Shown here piece after piece: positions 59,672 to 64,000 of a stretch of DNA of 64,000 bases. Made by a program: the position numbers and the translations under genes. Numbering within the stretch: the stretch's first letter is position 1; each line of letters begins with the position of its first letter. The notes below the pieces were generated by a model. The model had not been told where the DNA came from. It did no database searches and worked only from the letters and a program-made list of their open reading frames with translations. The stretch lies in contig JAQFVV010000013.1 in assembly GCA_028023455.1 (NCBI GenBank), forward strand, positions 248,001 through 312,000. Direction: 5' to 3'. Origin of the DNA: Epiperipatus broadwayi (lineage: Eukaryota; Onychophora; Udeonychophora; Euonychophora; Peripatidae).

Positions 59672-60075
59672 AAAAATGGGACTCAATTGGAAGCCTCTGA
59701 GATGTTCTCATGGTGAAGGATGGAAAAAATTAGTTGGATGAATAAAATGACAAATAAAGAAGTTTTGGAAAGAGTAAATATAGAAAGAGTATCGATTGAA
59801 AAAATTTGAGATAGGAAGAGAAACTGACTTGGGCATATATTATAAAGGAAAAATAGTTTAATGAAAGATGTTTTGGAGGAAATGGTGAATGGAAACAAGA
59901 AGGATGGAAGATATTGTTCTTTCTGGATGATATAAGAGATGTGAAGAGATATATGGAATTGAATATCTGTATCATGAAGATAACTGATTGGAGAAATGAA
60001 GGAACTTGTTATGGGACCACAGTCTGGCCTTGGCCATATGACAATTTTATTAATGATGATGATGATATTTTACCA
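59672..60075 (+). pseudogene. Non-LTR retrotransposon 3' end with (GAT)n tail
   Basis: On the plus strand the translation reads ISWMNKMTNKEVLERVNIER near 59728-59790, then DRKRNWLGHIL (59812-59842) and LMKDVLEEMVNG (about 59860-59893). This is the C-terminal pattern of arthropod-type endonuclease-RT elements (W....N.EVL.R......L......R...W.GH.LR...LL...LEG...G). It ends in a (GAT)n run at 60055-60066. The start is truncated and stops interrupt the frame. The minus-strand ORFs here (59683-59898, 59730-59975) are shadows. Confidence 0.68.
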
Positions 60076-60109
60076 GTAGAAGAATTTATAAACTATGCCA
60101 TGTAGAACA

Positions 60110-60690
60110 TTCTAAGTTGTAACTGCTTTGTTTATATTTACAATAACAACAACAACATTGGAAAGCTTTTTTAAAAAAAGATTTGATGGTATATAAAAAG
60201 GAGAAATATGGTTTTAATTGAATTACTTTTTAAAATATTTTTGCAAGCCCAATGGCTATTTTTGCTCATTAAGTCAAAAATAATTATATTTTTTGGCAGT
60301 TTTTAAAAGAATGTATATAATTAATTAATCTTTTGAGAATTTATGCTAATTTATGGAAATAATAATCAAAAATATTATCAAATAGTTATTTCTGAAATTT
60401 ATTATAGTGACAATAATGAAGAATTATCAAGAATAGAAATTCATGTGATATTGCTGGCAATAAAAGGTTTGAAAATTTTACATAAAAAATTATATTTTTA
60501 GATATTCTTGAAACTTCTATTCCACCAACATATTCTAAAACATGAATAAAGATATTTGAAAATAATAATGACATGTCTGTGTGTTTTAAAAGTGGGTGGT
60601 GGAATAGAAATGTTAAGTATATCTAAAAATGATAATAGACATGGACAAAAACGAATGATGTTAGATATACTATGTGTTTATGTTTAATTA
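60110..60690. other. AT-rich spacer
   Basis: No feature is recognised. Confidence 0.4.
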
Positions 60691-60694
60691 GAAA

Positions 60695-60870
60695 AATAGA
60701 TAAGTCAATCTTTAATTGATTTTAAAGTTTATATATAATCTAGATAATGATATGATAATCTCTAGCTTAATAAACAATTAATAATAATTATTTATATATT
60801 TATCTGAAATGGGTGATGTAAAAATTGTAAGTGCAGAAAGTTTGACACTTATAAATTGTAATAATTTGAT
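60695..60870. repeat. Dispersed direct repeat, copy 1
   Basis: 'aagtcaatctttaattgattttaaag' to 'agaaagtttgacacttataaatt' recurs at 62455-62610 with changes, including 'gatatgataatctctag' and 'aataataattatt'. The repeat is unclassified. Confidence 0.55.
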
Positions 60871-60874
60871 ATTG

Positions 60875-61865
60875 ATAAATACTGAACAAATACTGAAGAC
60901 ATATGTAAAAGATTGTGACATAGATCAATGGAAGAATATTTGGTTAACATAAAATACATTTTGGGAATTGTTTATTTTTTCTTATGTCTTTATTAATATA
61001 TTTTTAAAATGTTTAGTGGAATAGATTTTAAGTATGCCATTACCCAGTTAGTCAAGAACAATTGGTCCTTCAAAATGGCCTATAAAGTAAAATCTTACAT
61101 AAAAATACTCAATTATAATGAGTTCATATAGGGTAAAAATAATTTATTCTTTTAAATTCAAAATATAAAAAAAATGATTAAAGAAATAAAGCTTAAATTG
61201 AAAAAAGTGTTAGTTAATAAATAAACATTTTACTAATTATATTTTTTTAAAAAAATATTAATTTGTGGGTACACATACTATATAAAATATTTTGGTAGCT
61301 ATAATTTTAAAAGAAAAAAAAACAATTACAATTTTTCCATTTACAATCCACTATTTTGTTTCTTACATAACATGAACACAAAGAAAAACAAACCACAATA
61401 CACATTTTAAAATAAATAAAAAAACTTAATATAATCTCCACTTATAAAATTTATTTTTGATGCATTTTTCAATTATTAACATTTTTGATTTTTGTAATTT
61501 CTAACCAATAAAATTGTCAATTTCTTTTGCAGCACTATTAATATTTTTATTTTTATTTTACATAGATGCAGTGAAAATAAATCAAATATAGATAAAGAAA
61601 TGTAATATACATTTGATTGCTATCAGTTTTTTTAAATATTTTTGGCCAATCTATGTTTACTATAGAATCAGGTATTATCTTGAATAAGTCAAAAATTAAT
61701 TATGACATTATTGATTTAAAATTAAAATAAATAAATGGTATTTTAAACTTATGTTTAGTAATCTTTAATCATGTAAAGTTAATTATTAGCTGCATAATGC
61801 ATGAAATCATTCTTTTCTCAAATTAACTTGAAATTATGATGAATATTACAATAGTCATATTTTTG
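60875..61865. other. AT-rich DNA without recognisable genes
   Basis: No supported feature is seen. Confidence 0.45.
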
Positions 61866-61892
61866 ACACAGGCATTTTGCCTGCATCAAAAT
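61866..61892. repeat. Short inverted repeat
   Basis: GACACAGGCA (61866-61875) and TGCCTGCATC (61880-61889), with one-mismatch pairing over ten bases around a short T-rich loop, form a small hairpin within flanking TTTT/AAAA. It resembles centres of foldback repeats. Confidence 0.4.
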
Positions 61893-62454
61893 AACATTTA
61901 TAAGAATTTTAATTCATAAATCTGATTAATTGTATGTGGTTAAAGTATATATTTGATTATTTGCTGTGATAAATGAATCTGATGTTTTTTATTTTGTAGT
62001 CATTAAAGATGAAAATCTTCTTTACTTTAGGAAATCACTGATTGTCTTGCAAATACACTAAATAAAAATTAAGTATAAAATCTATAATCACAACATAAAA
62101 TTGGATACTATATAATGAATAATCTCTATTACATATTTTTAGTGTGAATGTCATCATTTTATTTTTAATGAAATCATTATTCTATAATGTCATCAATCTT
62201 ACAAAATACCCACCATTTTTTCACCATTATTTTGAAAAAATGGTAGCTATTTTTTAAACAGTTTTAAATTTTTTTTATAAAACATTGTAATAATGAATAA
62301 TTTGATTATAAATCAAAACAATGGATTCAAATTGATGATGATCACTGTAGTGAATCTTCACATAAAGGTCTATCACCTATTGGAGTAAAAGTGTATATGT
62401 AATAATATAATATACCTGAAAAAGACTAGATTAATGATACCATATATATACTTA

Positions 62455-62610
62455 ATTAATATATATCAATCTTTTACGGATTTTAAAGTTTATATATAGG
62501 CTAGAAATGATATGATAATCTCTAGTCTAACAAATGATTAATAATAATTATTATTATAAATGGAACCATGAATGTGAAGGCAGGAAACCTGACACTTGTA
62601 TATCAAATTG
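62455..62610. repeat. Dispersed direct repeat, copy 2
   Basis: This is the second copy of the 60.7-kb repeat in the same direction: 'caatcttttacggattttaaag', 'gatatgataatctctag', 'aacctgacacttgtatatc'. Confidence 0.55.
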
Positions 62611-62619
62611 GAATATCAA

Positions 62620-63050
62620 AATAATATTAGCTCTTCTTATTTTACAATGGTAAAAAAAAAATTAACTTTTGTTTGTTAATTCGGTAATTAATGGTCAGTA
62701 TATTGTGATTTTTACTTTTAAAATATAGTTTGTTGATAGTACAAAGATAACATATTATATAAATTGAAATTATAGTTAAAATATAAATAAATGATCATAA
62801 TTAGAATTACATTAAATATCATTTCGCTGGCAGTCACATGATTTCTTAAAAAAAGCTTTTAATAGCTATGAATAAACAAATACAGTATAATTACATTTAT
62901 ATATATATTTAAAAATACAATTAGAATGTGAGGGACAAAAATTAAATTATATACTTCCTTTTTTTCTGTAATTATTATTGTATAAAACCAGGAAATACGT
63001 TTGTATAATTGGTGATTTGTCTTTGTCAGTTACGAAAAGAAATTTGCTGT
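62620..63050. other. AT-rich spacer
   Basis: No feature is recognised. Confidence 0.4.
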
Positions 63051-63057
63051 TAATTAC

Positions 63058-63302
63058 GGAAATCCTTTAATTTCTCTTTGAGGTCTTAAATGAACCAAGC
63101 AGGGCATGTTTCTAATGTCCACTCCATGCATGTTTGTCATTTCAGTCATTATCACTGGATGATTATTCATATAGTAAAAGAACATGAATGGGTGCTCATC
63201 AACATGTTTCTGCCAGCATAGTGAGTTTATTGACTTTTCATCTATGAGATTAAGGTCAAGAAACACCATGATTTTTTTTCTCAGTTTCATGATAGTTTTT
63301 AA
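63058..63302 (-). CDS. Candidate protein-coding exon, unknown protein
   Basis: The minus-strand frame is open for about 81 codons and less AT-biased than its surroundings. Its amino-acid mix looks like a real protein (FLDLNLIDEKSINSLCWQKH, then EHPFMFFYYMNN and MHGVDIRNMPCLVHL). The two ends look like splice sites. The in-frame TAG at the 5' end is the AG of a possible acceptor (CTTTAG, AG at 63304-63303). The TAA at the 3' end lies inside a possible donor (CC/GTAATT, intron from 63057). I do not recognise the domain. It could be an internal exon of a host gene, a fragment of an unknown transposon protein, or chance. No neighbouring exon was identified, so confidence is low. Confidence 0.35.
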
Positions 63303-63499
63303 CTAAAGTATCACTTGAATTTTCTTGAAGGCACAATGAAAACTTTCATGAATAATCTCTTTTTTAAATAGGCAAAACTAAATTATGGCCCTTAACATTA
63401 GGAGGTTGTAAAGTCATCAACTGAGACAACAATTGATGGCCAAAGTGGAAAGTGTTAAGACGTCCTGATTGTGAACCACTTAAAGATGATTATTTATTT

Positions 63500-64000
63500 A
63501 GATACCTACAGCTGCAACCACTCTTAATTGAAGGAAGATTGCAAGAATTGGAAGAATAATTGTTTGCATTAAATGGAACATTGTTAGATTTTGTGAAGTT
63601 AAAAAAAAGATCAAGAGATAATTATTTTAAAAAGTGGCCATATACTTAGGAAGATACATATACTGGAAACACAAATGGGATTCATTATTAATAAAGAATG
63701 AAACAACAATATGGTGGAGATTGATAGTACATTAGATAAAGTGGAAGATTACATATTCAACATAATAGAAAATACCAAATACAGATAATTCAGATTTATG
63801 CCCCAATAAGTTCTAGTTGGGATGAAAATGTAGAGGATTTTCTATGAATGTACAAAATGCTTTTGATCAGACCAAACATCATTTTAAAATTATCATAGAT
63901 TTTAATGCTAGAATTGGTAAGTGATTGGTGGGTAAATTTGGTTATGGTGATAGAAATGAACCATTAAACATCACATGATCGCTATTTCTTATGCTAGTAC
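63500..64000 (+). pseudogene. RTE-like retrotransposon endonuclease domain, runs off the window
   Basis: AP-type endonuclease would nick the target DNA to start reverse transcription. Pieces in order are RLQELEE (63530) with IKWNIVRFCEVKKRSRDN in another frame (compare WDI.GL.E.R..G), GFIINKE (63677-63700), and IQIYAPISSSWDENVEDFL (63794-63850; compare IIQVYAPT...D...E.FY). Next is a stretch corresponding to GDFNA.IG (63895-63920), then LVMVIEM-like sequence where family members have FG.GDRNE (the DNA at 63945-63960 reads 'ggtgatagaaatgaa'). Frameshifts separate these parts. The reverse transcriptase, if kept, lies beyond the window. Confidence 0.68.

Noticed and set aside
59683-59975. Two minus-strand ORFs of 71 and 81 codons
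   Set aside because: They are antisense shadows of the retrotransposon C-terminus on the plus strand.

Overview
The window is very AT-rich eukaryotic DNA, with no operons, no long intact ORFs and dense decayed transposons. The mix of non-LTR retrotransposons with short-repeat 3' tails, a Ty3/Gypsy remnant, hAT and pogo-like DNA elements, tRNA-derived SINE-like repeats and hammerhead ribozymes points to an invertebrate animal. I cannot name the species. No complete host gene is visible. The only candidate host coding piece is one possible exon on the minus strand at 63058-63302.

Layout. 0-5 kb: mostly plain AT-rich DNA, with two minus-strand hammerhead ribozymes 388 bp apart (2.6-3.05 kb). 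5.5-6.3 kb: hAT remnant. 8.0-8.95 kb: inverted-dimer element with a ribozyme in each arm, flanked by a 14-bp target duplication. 11.3-13.8 kb: L1/Tx1-like retrotransposon fragment between two trinucleotide arrays. 15.3-15.8 kb: single-unit relative of the 8-kb element. 16.5-21.7 kb: RTE-like remnants, a SINE-like tRNA module and a 0.7-kb palindrome. 21.9-22.8 kb: pogo-like MITE. 26.4-30.6 kb: heavily mutated Ty3/Gypsy element. 33.4-33.9 kb: palindrome. 36.7-38.45 kb: second inverted-dimer ribozyme element, split by a 1242-bp hAT MITE with perfect 8-bp duplications. 38.5-40.1, 42.6-47.0 and 48.6-51.0 kb: more non-LTR remnants on both strands. 47.0-48.0 kb: large hairpin holding tRNA-like and hammerhead-like sequence, split by a retrotransposon fragment with a 15-bp duplication. 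51-60 kb: mostly empty, with SINE-like tRNA modules and a palindrome at 57.6 kb. 59.7-64 kb: two RTE pieces, small repeats and the exon candidate.

Most notable content. At least two unrelated families carry type I hammerhead ribozymes. Family A (2.6-3.0 kb) has two complete cores bounding one 388-nt monomer, the layout of a metazoan retrozyme. Family B (8.0, 15.5, 36.7-38.4 kb, with a tail fragment at 52.0 kb) joins a hammerhead to a tRNA-like pol III-type module, and twice occurs as a head-to-head inverted dimer. In both dimers one arm keeps the catalytic G12 and the other has A12. Such elements are non-autonomous. The non-LTR reverse transcriptases nearby are possible sources of mobility, but that link is inference.
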